From Actinomyces ruminicola (GTDB lineage Bacteria; Actinomycetota; Actinomycetes; Actinomycetales; Actinomycetaceae), in contig NZ_FNIM01000010.1 of the NCBI RefSeq assembly GCF_900103885.1, positions 1-64,000 on the forward strand: 64,000 nt of DNA. Reading direction: 5' to 3'. This document shows positions 54,871 to 62,429 of the stretch, in pieces. Below the pieces are notes generated by a model that was not told the origin of the DNA, did not search any database, and worked only from the letters and a program-made list of their open reading frames with translations. Each line of letters opens with the position of its first letter. Position 1 is the stretch's first letter. The translations under genes were made by a program, and so were the position numbers.

Positions 54871-55842
54871 TCACAGGTAGTGGGCGCGCAGGTCCTCGGG
54901 GGTCCTGGCGGACAGGTCGGCCAGCGTCACGTCGAAGACGGTGCGGGCGCCGGACTCGCCGCGCGCGGCCAGCCTCGTCACCGCCCGCCCCACGGCGGCC
55001 AGCACCGAGCCGGTGAACTCCGGGTTGGAGTCCAGCTGCAGCTCGAAGTTCACGGTTTCGGCCACGCCCTCGGAGGTGTGCCCGCGGCGGATGACGGTGC
55101 CGCCGTGCGGGATGCCGGCGTGCCGGGCGGCCAGCTCCTCGGCGGTGATGAAGTTGACGGTGGTGTCGTAGTCGGCGAAGTAGTTGGGCATCTCCTTGAT
55201 CTCCCGCTCGATGCGGGCCAGGTCGGCGCCCTCCTCCGCCACCACGTAGCAGTCGCGGGTGTGCATGGAGCGGGTGGTCAGCTCGACGTCGTCGCCGGCC
55301 TTGACCGCGGCGACGGTCGCCTCCACCGGGCGGGTGTACTGCTTGGCGTCGATCACGCCGTCGATGCGGCGCAGGGCATCGGAGTGCCCCTGGGAGACTC
55401 CGGGCCCCCAGAAGGTGGTGGTGGCGCCGTCGGGCAGGACGGCCTCGCCCAGCACCCGCAGCATGGAGAACAGGCCCGGGTCCCAGCCGGTGGAGATCAG
55501 GGCGACGTGCCCGGAAGCCTTGGCAGCGGCGTCGACGGCGGCGAAGTGCTCGGGGATGCGGGCGTGGGTGTCGAAGGAGTCGACCGTGTTGAACAGCGCG
55601 GCGGCGGCCGGGGTCTGCTCGATCAGGTCGGTGGCCGAGCCGCCGCAGTTCAGGCAGACGTCGATCTTGTCGGCCCAGGCGGGCATGTCGTCCACGTGGG
55701 CGACGGGGGCGCCCTGGGTGGTCACCGACGCCGGGTCACGGCGGGTGAAGACGACGACGAGCTCCATGTCCTCGTTCTTGGCGACGGCCTGCTCGGCACC
55801 GCGCCCGAGGTTACCGTATCCGTTGATCGCTACCCTGATCAT
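54871..55842 (-). CDS. ddh: meso-Diaminopimelate D-dehydrogenase
   Basis: NADPH-dependent enzyme of 323 residues that makes meso-diaminopimelate directly from tetrahydrodipicolinate and ammonia, for lysine and the cell wall. The N-terminus IRVAINGYGNLGRGAEQAV is the coenzyme fold. CLNCGGSATDL, STGWDPGLFSMLRVLGEA and GPGVSQGHSDALRRIDGV are Ddh hallmarks. With DapC at 3160, both the dehydrogenase and succinylase branches appear present, as in Corynebacterium glutamicum. Confidence 0.95.
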   Translation of the reverse strand: MIRVAINGYGNLGRGAEQAVAKNEDMELVVVFTRRDPASVTTQGAPVAHVDDMPAWADKIDVCLNCGGSATDLIEQTPAAAALFNTVDSFDTHARIPEHFAAVDAAAKASGHVALISTGWDPGLFSMLRVLGEAVLPDGATTTFWGPGVSQGHSDALRRIDGVIDAKQYTRPVEATVAAVKAGDDVELTTRSMHTRDCYVVAEEGADLARIEREIKEMPNYFADYDTTVNFITAEELAARHAGIPHGGTVIRRGHTSEGVAETVNFELQLDSNPEFTGSVLAAVGRAVTRLAARGESGARTVFDVTLADLSARTPEDLRAHYL

Positions 55843-56001
55843 GCTTCCTCCTGATGTGCTTGCTTCGGGACGATCCTAGAGACCAGCCGTGTTGCCGTCG
55901 CGTGACGGACCAGGGAGTGGTCCCCTGCGGCGGCGCCTTGGCCCGTCCGCGTAGGCGAGAATGTGTCCTGCCATTGGCACAGCGCAAGCAGAGGGGATGA
56001 C

Positions 56002-56523
56002 ATGATCGATCTGCTCAGGGAACGGTTCAAGGCGCACCCGCACAGGCACGAGGGCATCTCCTGGGACGAGGTCGCCGCGCGCCTGGCGGCGCGCCCGGAG
56101 GCCGTGGCCGCGCTCAGGCGCATGGAGGACACGGGCGGGGAGCCGGACGTGGTCGGCTACGACGCCGAGGCGGACGCCTTCGTCTTCTACGACTGCGCGG
56201 CGGAGACTCCCTCGGGCCGGCGCAGCCTCTGCCTGGACGACGACGCACTGCGCTCCCGCAAGAGGAATCCGCCGCGGGGCAGCGCCGCGGGTGAGGCGGC
56301 GGCCTTCGGCGTCGAGCTCATGGATGAGGTGGGCTACCGCCACCTGCAGAGCCTCGGGGAATTCGATCTGAAGACCTCCACCTGGCTGGCGACGCCGGTG
56401 GAGGTGCGCGCCCTGGGCGGGGCGCTGTTCGGCGACCGCCGCTTCGGCCGGGTGTTCGTCTACCACAACGGCGCCGACTCCTACTACGGGGCGCGCGGGT
56501 GGCGCGGCGTGCTGCGGGTGTAG
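56002..56523 (+). CDS. DUF4256 domain protein
   Basis: 173 residues, nearly all one DUF4256 domain. Conserved blocks are RFKAHPHRHEGISWDEVAAR, RRMEDTGGEPDVVGYD, YDCAAETPSGRRSLC, LGEFDLKTSTWLATP and VFVYHNGADSYYGARGW. The family is widespread and uncharacterised. ATG 56002 follows GAGGGG; the frame runs 13 codons further upstream without support. It diverges from ddh. Confidence 0.88.
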   Translation: MIDLLRERFKAHPHRHEGISWDEVAARLAARPEAVAALRRMEDTGGEPDVVGYDAEADAFVFYDCAAETPSGRRSLCLDDDALRSRKRNPPRGSAAGEAAAFGVELMDEVGYRHLQSLGEFDLKTSTWLATPVEVRALGGALFGDRRFGRVFVYHNGADSYYGARGWRGVLRV

Positions 56524-56532
56524 CGGTCGCAC

Positions 56533-56568
56533 TCAGCGCGCGGCCGGGGTCAGCCGATAAATGCTCAT
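56533..56568 (-). pseudogene. ParE toxin stub, truncated after 11 codons
   Basis: ATG 56568 overlaps the ParD stop as ATGA. The frame reads [11 protein letters not shown] and then TGA. YRLTPAA is the usual start of ParE/RelE toxins (continuing ...DLxxIW), so this is the remnant of the partner toxin, ending 9 nt before the DUF4256 stop. Confidence 0.6.
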
Positions 56569-56807
56569 AACGTCTTCGATGTCTTTGAGGAGATGAAGGC
56601 GTCGAAGTCGAAGGGCCCAGCGGGCCCACTCGCCTCGCCTTCCGCAAGCGCTTCACGTAATGCCGCCAGTTCCGTCTCCCGGTCCTCCAACAGGCGCAGG
56701 CCGGCGCGGACAACCTCGCTTGCGGACCGGTAGCGTCCAGATCCGACCTGGCGCGCAATGAATCCGGTGAAGTGATCGTCGAGGCTGACGGAGGTGTTCG
56801 TTGCCAT
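56565..56807 (-). CDS. ParD family antitoxin, apparently orphaned
   Basis: 80 residues. The ribbon-helix-helix N-terminus reads [19 protein letters not shown], followed by [20 protein letters not shown], the CC2985/ParD signature, and a toxin-binding tail ([17 protein letters not shown]). It would bind its own promoter and neutralise ParE. The toxin reading frame begins correctly (ATGA overlap) but stops after 11 residues, so this antitoxin has no partner here. Start ATG 56807. Confidence 0.85.
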   Translation of the reverse strand: MATNTSVSLDDHFTGFIARQVGSGRYRSASEVVRAGLRLLEDRETELAALREALAEGEASGPAGPFDFDAFISSKTSKTL

Positions 56808-57105
56808 GACCCCATCCGACCAATAATTGGTACCCGCTGCGTTGCGGCCCGCGCCGAACGCCAGCATCGAGTCAGGAGCGGCGCGAACCCGCCGAACGAT
56901 GCACTATCTCGATCGCCCGCGGATCGTCGGGCAGCGCGACGAGCCCGCCGGTGGCGCGCCGTGCCACCAAGCCCGGCCGCGGTTCCCAGCGCCGTCGCCT
57001 GGCGGCCAAGCGACGGCGCGCGGAGCTCAAGACCCTGCGGCGCAGACCGCCCACCGAGTAAAGCCACAGGTGCTAGCCAGACAGCAGGGGTGCGGGCGAG
57101 CGGTC
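56808..57105. other. Gene-free spacer upstream of parD
   Basis: 298 bases. A short minus-strand frame includes [20 protein letters not shown] but has no recognised family or ribosome site. No repeat or strong hairpin was seen. Confidence 0.4.
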
Positions 57106-57540
57106 TCAGAGATCCGAAAGCGTCTGCGGCGTGTTCTCACCTGTGAGCGCACCGGGGTTGCGCAGACCCGCGCCGGCCAGGCGGGCGAAGCCGAGCCTTT
57201 CGTAGTACGGCAGCATTTCCGGATCGCAGCACAGGTCGACGGCGTACATGTCGTCGAGCTGGGCGAGCAGCCGGCGCACCAGTTCCGCACCGATCCCCCG
57301 GCCCTGGTAGTCCGGGTGGACCTCAAGCCAGGGGATGAAGGCGTTGAGCACGCCGTCGCTGATGGCGCTTATGTAGCCGACGACGCGGTCGCCGTCGAGC
57401 GCCCAGACGCGTCGGTAGCTGCCGTCCATGACTGCCACCAGCTGCGCCGCGGAGGGAGGGGACGGCCAACCGACGAACATGCCCTCGATCTGGTCGGGCG
57501 CGACGGAGCCGCGGCCGGTGAGGTAGGTCAGCTCGCTCAT
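57106..57540 (-). CDS. GNAT family N-acetyltransferase
   Basis: 144 residues. The core strand and acetyl-CoA loop read FIPWLEVHPDYQGRGIGAEL (Q-G-R-G-I-G), followed by MYAVDLCCDPEMLPYYERLG and F, the typical GNAT C-terminal half. The acceptor is unknown. Start ATG 57540 (MSELTYLTGRG). A long hairpin lies just upstream. Confidence 0.88.
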   Translation of the reverse strand: MSELTYLTGRGSVAPDQIEGMFVGWPSPPSAAQLVAVMDGSYRRVWALDGDRVVGYISAISDGVLNAFIPWLEVHPDYQGRGIGAELVRRLLAQLDDMYAVDLCCDPEMLPYYERLGFARLAGAGLRNPGALTGENTPQTLSDL

Positions 57541-57572
57541 GTCGTGGAGACTAGCGCCATGCTGACGGTTTT

Positions 57573-57629
57573 CGACCTTGGGGTGCGTTTCACGACCACC
57601 CCGGGGTCGTGAAACGCACCCCAAGGTCG
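57573..57629 (-). terminator. 25-bp perfect stem-loop between MerR-type and GNAT genes
   Basis: 57573-57597 is the exact reverse complement of 57605-57629, with the 7-nt loop ACCCCGG. It lies 132 nt past the MerR-type stop and 32 nt before the GNAT start on the minus strand. Terminator or protein-binding palindrome; the stem is far longer than most terminators. Confidence 0.7.
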
Positions 57630-57761
57630 TGAATCGACAAACAGCACTCGCCCTGTCAGCGGCCCTCCACGCATGCCGACCCGAGTGATCAGTTCATCGG
57701 CAACCACGGCGTTCCGCTCCGGCAGCTCCCGGCTGCGCCGAGGCGGAAAGAGACGACGCGA

Positions 57762-58595
57762 TCACTCCTCGATGATCGGGAAGCACGCGTCGGTTACCCA
57801 GGTGGAGGGGTCAGGGTTGTGCGCCGGGCCGACCCGGTAGATGTTGAACATGGGTCCCGTGCGCAGGTTGTGAGCGGCGATGTAACCGCCAATCGCCGCG
57901 GTGGCCTCGGGCATGCCGTCATAGCTGCCGTGGAGGGTTGCGACCACGACGTCGCGCGCGGGCACCTCACGGCATTCCAGCGGCGCCACCGGCGTGAAGG
58001 GCGCGGGGACCCTGATCCAGACCTCTACGTCGACGTCGGACTCCCGGTACTCCGGGTCGAGGTAGGTGGTTCCGCCCAGCCCCTCGTCATGCTCGGGCAG
58101 CACCAGGCCGCTGCGCTCCATCAGCGGCACGACCTCCTGCCACAGCTGGCCCTCGTCGTTGTAGGACGGCAGCACGCGGCGCAGAGCCGCCACCGTCATG
58201 GCGGGCATGTGCATCTGGCGGACGTTGATGTCCATGGTCGACTCCTTGAGGTAGGCGTTGATGTGTTCGAACGCGGCGCTCATGCGTCCCAGGCGTTCCT
58301 GCTCGGCATCGAGGCGGGCGCCGTGGGCGGACATGATGGCGCGCACGCGCTGCGGATCACCACGGTTGGCCATGATCTCGGCGATCTCGCTTACCGGCAT
58401 GCCCGCGTCACGTAGCCGGGTGATCCAGTGCGCGTCAGTGAGCTGGGCAGGCGCGTAGGACCGGTGCCCGGTGAACGGGTCGACAGCCGCGGGCTCCAGT
58501 ACGTGCTGCTCCTGGTAGTACCGCAGCATCCTCACACTGATCGCGGTCAGCCTGGAGAACAGGCCGATGCGCAGCAGCCGTTCGTCGTGATCCAT
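57762..58595 (-). CDS. MerR family regulator with GyrI-like effector domain
   Basis: About 277 residues from ATG 58595. The N-terminal MerR HTH reads LLRIGLFSRLTAISVRMLRY then YQEQHVLEPAAVDPFTGHRS, followed by a coiled helix and a C-terminal GyrI/BmrR-type effector domain (ECREVPARDVVVATLHGSYD, then GPMFNIYRVGPAHNPD). Such regulators sense bulky hydrophobic or drug-like ligands. No target gene is adjacent, so it may control itself or distant genes. The frame stays open 92 codons upstream without support. Confidence 0.88.
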   Translation of the reverse strand: MDHDERLLRIGLFSRLTAISVRMLRYYQEQHVLEPAAVDPFTGHRSYAPAQLTDAHWITRLRDAGMPVSEIAEIMANRGDPQRVRAIMSAHGARLDAEQERLGRMSAAFEHINAYLKESTMDINVRQMHMPAMTVAALRRVLPSYNDEGQLWQEVVPLMERSGLVLPEHDEGLGGTTYLDPEYRESDVDVEVWIRVPAPFTPVAPLECREVPARDVVVATLHGSYDGMPEATAAIGGYIAAHNLRTGPMFNIYRVGPAHNPDPSTWVTDACFPIIEE

Positions 58596-58613
58596 GCAGC
58601 CCATCGAACACCC

Positions 58614-58626
58614 TGACACGGTGTCA
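58614..58626. promoter_or_regulatory. Dyad operator upstream of the MerR-type gene
   Basis: TGACACGGTGTCA, a 13-bp perfect dyad around a central G. TTGACA of a possible -35 overlaps it on the minus strand. Likely autoregulatory site; its closeness to the start codon leaves little room for a normal -10. Confidence 0.45.
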
Positions 58627-59088
58627 ACTGCAAAGCGATATCTCCGCCCACCTGCACACAGTGCGACGCAGCGACACCGGGAGGTGATGGCATGGTAAAG
58701 ATCACGCCTCGGGGGTTGGGCAGGGCAGATCTGGCGGGAGTCGGCGTATGGGTCGCTCGTGTGAACGCGACGGTTCGGGGCTGCGTGTCGCGGGATTCGG
58801 ATACGGGCGGCAGCGTGCTCGGTCGGACCCACAAGAGGTCGTGCTGGGGACCGCGAGGCGGTCGCGGGCATTCCGACGATCCCCCGGCGGGGTCAACGAA
58901 CCCCGCGAGCCCCTCGACGACGCGGGACAGCCCGTGAGGACGCGGGGCAGCCGGTCAGGACGCTGACCGGAAGGACGTCCTCGACGGTTAGAGAGCGTCT
59001 TCGACGGCGCAGGCGCGTCCTCGACGAAGGCCCCGGCGGGTGACACATCTTCGCCACTGCATGCCGCCGACGGGAACCCCCGCGGGAA
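58627..59088. repeat. Gene-free spacer with second GGACGTCCTCGACGG repeat
   Basis: No gene recognised. GCCCGTGAGGACGCGG (58930-58945), GGAAGGACGTCCTCGACGG (58969-58987) and GCGCGTCCTCGACG (about 59014-59027) repeat the three blocks seen at 41146-41230 in the same order. Further variants of CTCGACGA lie between them. Confidence 0.5.
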
Positions 59089-59241
59089 TTGCCACCACAC
59101 AACGAGCCCCACCCCCTGCCTGAGGAGCCGGCCACGCCCCAGAGGGACCTCACGGCCCGTGAGTTGCTGGTTGCCGAGATGGACGCCGCGACGGATGCCG
59201 AATTGGCACCTTCGCCAGACGACGGTGATCTCGACTACTGA
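59089..59241 (+). CDS. Small ORF or 3' end of an unrecognised gene before a strong terminator
   Basis: Frame from TTG 59089 (or ATG 59179) to TGA at 59239, about 50 or 20 codons. The C-terminal part reads LTARELLVAEMDAATDAELA then PSPDDGDLDY, an acidic, helix-forming sequence unlike spacer noise. A textbook hairpin follows 9 nt after the stop. No upstream start with a good ribosome site is visible, and an in-frame stop occurs at 59041. It could be a small peptide gene or the tail of a gene cut during island insertion. Confidence 0.3.
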   Translation: MPPHNEPHPLPEEPATPQRDLTARELLVAEMDAATDAELAPSPDDGDLDY

Positions 59242-59250
59242 AAGCAGGAG

Positions 59251-59274
59251 GCCCGGCTGCCTGAGCAGCCGGGC
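59251..59274 (+). terminator. Terminator hairpin at the island edge
   Basis: GCCCGGCTGC-CTGA-GCAGCCGGGC, a perfect 10-bp stem with a 4-nt loop, 9 nt past the TGA at 59239. It is the strongest evidence that something on the plus strand is transcribed here. Confidence 0.7.
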
Positions 59275-59292
59275 CCTTCGATGGTCCTGGGA

Positions 59293-59386
59293 GGGTACTT
59301 TCAGTGGAGTGGACCCTGGCGTGTCCCTCCCCTCGGTCGGTGGGCGGCGGTACCCCAGGTGGACCTCGACGGGTACTTTCAGCGGA
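59293..59386 (+). repeat. 16-bp direct repeat GGGTACTTTCAGYGGA
   Basis: Copies at 59293-59308 and 59371-59386, with one mismatch and 78 bp between starts. It lies between the terminator and the ardA 3' end, close to where an island boundary might be. It could be a regulatory repeat or part of an attachment region. Confidence 0.35.
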
Positions 59387-59400
59387 CCTTGGAGGAACCA

Positions 59401-59960
59401 TTACCGGTTCTGGATGATGTAGACCCCGTAGCCTTGGTCGGACGGGGCGTCCATCACCGTGTAGTCGTACGACAGGTCGTTCTTCCAGCTTGCCCAGTCG
59501 AAGTACTTGATGGCTTCCGCCGACCAGCCCTTCATCAGGCCGGTGTCCTCGGCCAGCTGGTCGGTGTACTCGACGAACGAGTCCCAGTGTCCGCAGAACC
59601 TCTCCTCGAAGTCGCTGACGCTGGGCACCTCCCCGGTTCCCTCCGCCACGTAGGCACCCGAGCGCACCCAGGCGCAGACCGCCGACCAATGCTCGGCTCC
59701 CGCCTCTTGAACGCACCCTGCCCACTCCGCGGCCTCGTTGAGCCCCATCTCGTGGTCGAGTCGGTGTCCATGACCCACAGCTCTTCGCAGCCTGCGCGCG
59801 GGCCGCCGACGGCAGCGTGCACGGTGGCCAGGTCGATGGCCACCACCTCGTCGGGGTCCGTGCAGGCGAACCACTCGCCCACGAGTCGACCCGCGTTGTA
59901 GCAGGCGAGGCAACCGACCCAGATGCGCGGGGTCTCCTGGGAGATGGCGTCGGTGGTCAT
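59401..59960 (-). pseudogene. ardA: Antirestriction protein ArdA, frameshifted
   Basis: ArdA mimics DNA and blocks type I restriction enzymes. The N-terminal part from ATG 59960 (MTTDAISQETPRIWVGCLAC, then YNAGRLVGEWF) runs to CEELWVMDTDST. The rest (DHEMGLNEAAEWAGCVQEAG to APSDQGYGVYIIQNR) is in another frame. The break lies at about 59751-59765 and needs one inserted base. GAGGAGG precedes the start. The C-terminal half keeps the acidic ArdA pattern (FCGHWDSFVEYTDQLAED). It is probably non-functional, or a sequencing error. Confidence 0.8.
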
Positions 59961-60069
59961 GACGGTCCTCCTCGGTGTCAGGAGGGACCCGGCGTCATCA
60001 CAGCCGTACTCACGTGAATCGGCGCTCGGCCGGGTCCTCGTGGAGGCCCCCGGCGCCACGCCAGCGGCG

Positions 60070-60777
60070 CTACTCGGAACCCGAGGTGGGGAACGCGTCG
60101 CCTCCGCTGTTGCGAAAGGCCTCCGATGCGGCGGCCCAGTCCTCAGGGTGCGAGATCGGCAGGAGACGGAACTGCTGCGTGTGGGTGCTGTCGTACGGAG
60201 TGGAGGCGTCGTGCTTCATGCGGGTGTGGTCCTTGATGAGCATCATCTCGATGACCTGCGCGGCGGTCTGGAGATCTTCAGGAATGGTGCCCTCGCCGAC
60301 GTCCGACGGGGTGGTGATCGTGCCGTTCGTGTCGCGGTCCACGTAGAAACCGGCCTGCTTGGCGAGATTGGCCGCAGTCGCTGCTTCCTCGGCCTCGCGC
60401 TCCCATCGAGAGTACATCTCCCTCTCGGTTTCGCCGTCGCGCGGGGTGTATTTGTCCACGTCGAAGCGCCCCCAGAACTCCGCCAACTCATCGCCGAACA
60501 CGTAGGCGCTGGCGTACTTGCGGATGTGGGAACGGCCGTTCATCCCGAGGCGGCCGACCGCATGAGGCTCGGTGCTGCCGGTCGACCAGGACCGCTCGAA
60601 CTCCTCGTATATCCACAAGGCCTTGCCCAGCTCCTCCTGAGCGAGGACGGTCAGCGAGCGGGCTCGCCCGAACGACCCGACTTCGAGCAGCAGGTGGGCA
60701 TCGGTGATGAGGTTCGAGGCGTTGTCCATCAACGCCTTCCAGAAGGTCCGCGCGTCTGCGGGAGCCATGCTCGTCAT
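60070..60777 (-). CDS. AbiV family abortive infection protein
   Basis: 235 residues. The AbiV HEPN-like helix pair reads ALMDNASNLITDAHLLLEVG and ARSLTVLAQEELGKALWIYE, the family hallmark. AbiV of Lactococcus stops phage by blocking translation late in infection. Its ATG overlaps the recombinase stop (60774-60777, ATGA), so it is translated with it. It closes the hsdM-hsdS-recombinase-abiV cassette. Confidence 0.85.
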   Translation of the reverse strand: MTSMAPADARTFWKALMDNASNLITDAHLLLEVGSFGRARSLTVLAQEELGKALWIYEEFERSWSTGSTEPHAVGRLGMNGRSHIRKYASAYVFGDELAEFWGRFDVDKYTPRDGETEREMYSRWEREAEEAATAANLAKQAGFYVDRDTNGTITTPSDVGEGTIPEDLQTAAQVIEMMLIKDHTRMKHDASTPYDSTHTQQFRLLPISHPEDWAAASEAFRNSGGDAFPTSGSE

Positions 60778-62429
60778 GTCAGCAGCTTCCCTTCGAGCGG
60801 TTGCGGGCCACGTAGATCATCTCGCAGTTCTGCATGGTGCTCAGACCGCCCTTCGGCTAGATCGGGCTCTTCGCCGAAGTCGATCTCGACGGAGGCAGGG
60901 TCGAACCCACGGCGCCCCCGAGGCTGCGGGTAGAGCGTCACGGTGGCCAACGTGTCGATGACCTGGCGGCGCAGGTCGAGCGACCCCTCGCGGAACGCCG
61001 AGGCCGGGTCATCCGTGCCCAGCACAGGGGTGAGGCGACCAGCGCGGCCGACCGTCAGTTGCTCGGCCTCCAGCTCGGCGATGCGCGCCTCGGCTGCGTC
61101 CCGATTGCGCTTGAGGTCTCGCCCTTCGATGACCCCGTCGTCGTAGTCACGCTGCGCCCGTAGGATGCGCGCCCGGTGCTCACTGATGGCGGCGGCGATC
61201 CCACGCGTAGCGGGGCCGTGTTCGGCCTGCATCTGCTTGCGCAGGGCGTCTGGCTCGGACAGGCGCTCAGCGATGCGGTTGGTGACGTTGTCGTCGATGG
61301 CAGCCCCGGAGCGCACGATGTGGCCGGCGCAGCGATAGCCCCGGGGACCGCCGGTCACCCGCTTGCCACAGACCGCGCCGTCGGCCTCGACGACGACGCC
61401 GCAGCGGTAGAGCCCCGAGCCGAGGTGTTTGCGCTTGGTCGAGCCCGAAGTATTGGTGATGCGCCGGGAGTCGTCGAGGATGGTTTGGGCTGCCCACCAG
61501 GTCTCGTCGTCGACGATGGCTTCCCACTGCCCACGGATCGGTTCGCCGGCGTCGTCGCGCAGAATCTGCGCCTTCCACGACCGGCGTCGACCACCGTCGG
61601 GTTGGGCGACCTTGGGCGTGTAGGTCGACAACCCGGCGTACCTGGGGTTGCGCAGGATGCCGAGGATTGTGCTCGGCGACCACGGTCCGTCGAGCTCGAT
61701 GGGTCGAGGCTCCTTGCCCTCTGCCTTACGGGCGTCGGCACGCTCGACAGACACCACGTGCGAGTGCTTCGGCCTGGGAGCGATGCCAGCGACCTCCTGG
61801 GCGCCCGAGAGTGCGCGCGCGAGCGACCGGAGGGACTCGGGGTGCTCGGGACGGGTGAAGGCGGCGTAGATGGCTCGCACGGTCGTGGCCTCGTCTTCGG
61901 CGACGTCGCCGTTGACCGCATAACCCAGCGGTCGCATGCCCTTGGGAGCGCGCCCCTGGTGGGCTCGCTGCCGTTGGGCGTCTCTCTGACGCTGGCCCTT
62001 GCGCTCCATCTCGGCTCGGGCGACCGCAGCCTTGATGCGGGCGTACATGCGTTCGCCGTCGGTGGTCAGGTCGGCGTCACCGTTGGCGGTGACGAGTGCG
62101 AGGCCTCGCCATTCGGCCGCCTCGATCCAGTCCTCAAGCTGACGCGGTTGCCTCGTGAGGCGATCGAGGTCATAGCAGATGATCGCGGTGAACGCTCCAG
62201 CCTGATAGTCGGACACCATGCGGTCGTAGGCGGGGCGCACCTTGGTGCGGTCTGTCGCCGACTTCGACTGGTCGACGTAGGTCTCGACAACCTCCCACTG
62301 TCGGAACCGAGCCAAGTCTTCACACTTCTCGCGCTGCCGGTCGATGGCCAAGTCGTCCATCTCGCGGTCCTGGGAGATGCGCAGATAGATGGCCGCCTTG
62401 CGGGGCGCCGTACTCTGGTCAGCCATCAT
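60774..62429 (-). CDS. Large serine recombinase
   Basis: 551 residues. The resolvase domain is KAAIYLRISQDREMDDLAID (catalytic Ser in RIS), with YDLDRLTRQPRQLEDWI downstream. The recombinase domain follows (RPLGYAVNGDVAEDEATTVR), then a zinc ribbon (CGVVVEADGAVCGKRV, YRCAGH) and a C-terminal coiled coil (RAQRDYDDGVIEGRDLKRNR). It is a site-specific integrase/excisionase for the island, or an inverter. The start overlaps the HsdS stop (62426-62429) and the stop overlaps the AbiV start. Confidence 0.92.
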   Translation of the reverse strand: MMADQSTAPRKAAIYLRISQDREMDDLAIDRQREKCEDLARFRQWEVVETYVDQSKSATDRTKVRPAYDRMVSDYQAGAFTAIICYDLDRLTRQPRQLEDWIEAAEWRGLALVTANGDADLTTDGERMYARIKAAVARAEMERKGQRQRDAQRQRAHQGRAPKGMRPLGYAVNGDVAEDEATTVRAIYAAFTRPEHPESLRSLARALSGAQEVAGIAPRPKHSHVVSVERADARKAEGKEPRPIELDGPWSPSTILGILRNPRYAGLSTYTPKVAQPDGGRRRSWKAQILRDDAGEPIRGQWEAIVDDETWWAAQTILDDSRRITNTSGSTKRKHLGSGLYRCGVVVEADGAVCGKRVTGGPRGYRCAGHIVRSGAAIDDNVTNRIAERLSEPDALRKQMQAEHGPATRGIAAAISEHRARILRAQRDYDDGVIEGRDLKRNRDAAEARIAELEAEQLTVGRAGRLTPVLGTDDPASAFREGSLDLRRQVIDTLATVTLYPQPRGRRGFDPASVEIDFGEEPDLAEGRSEHHAELRDDLRGPQPLEGKLLT

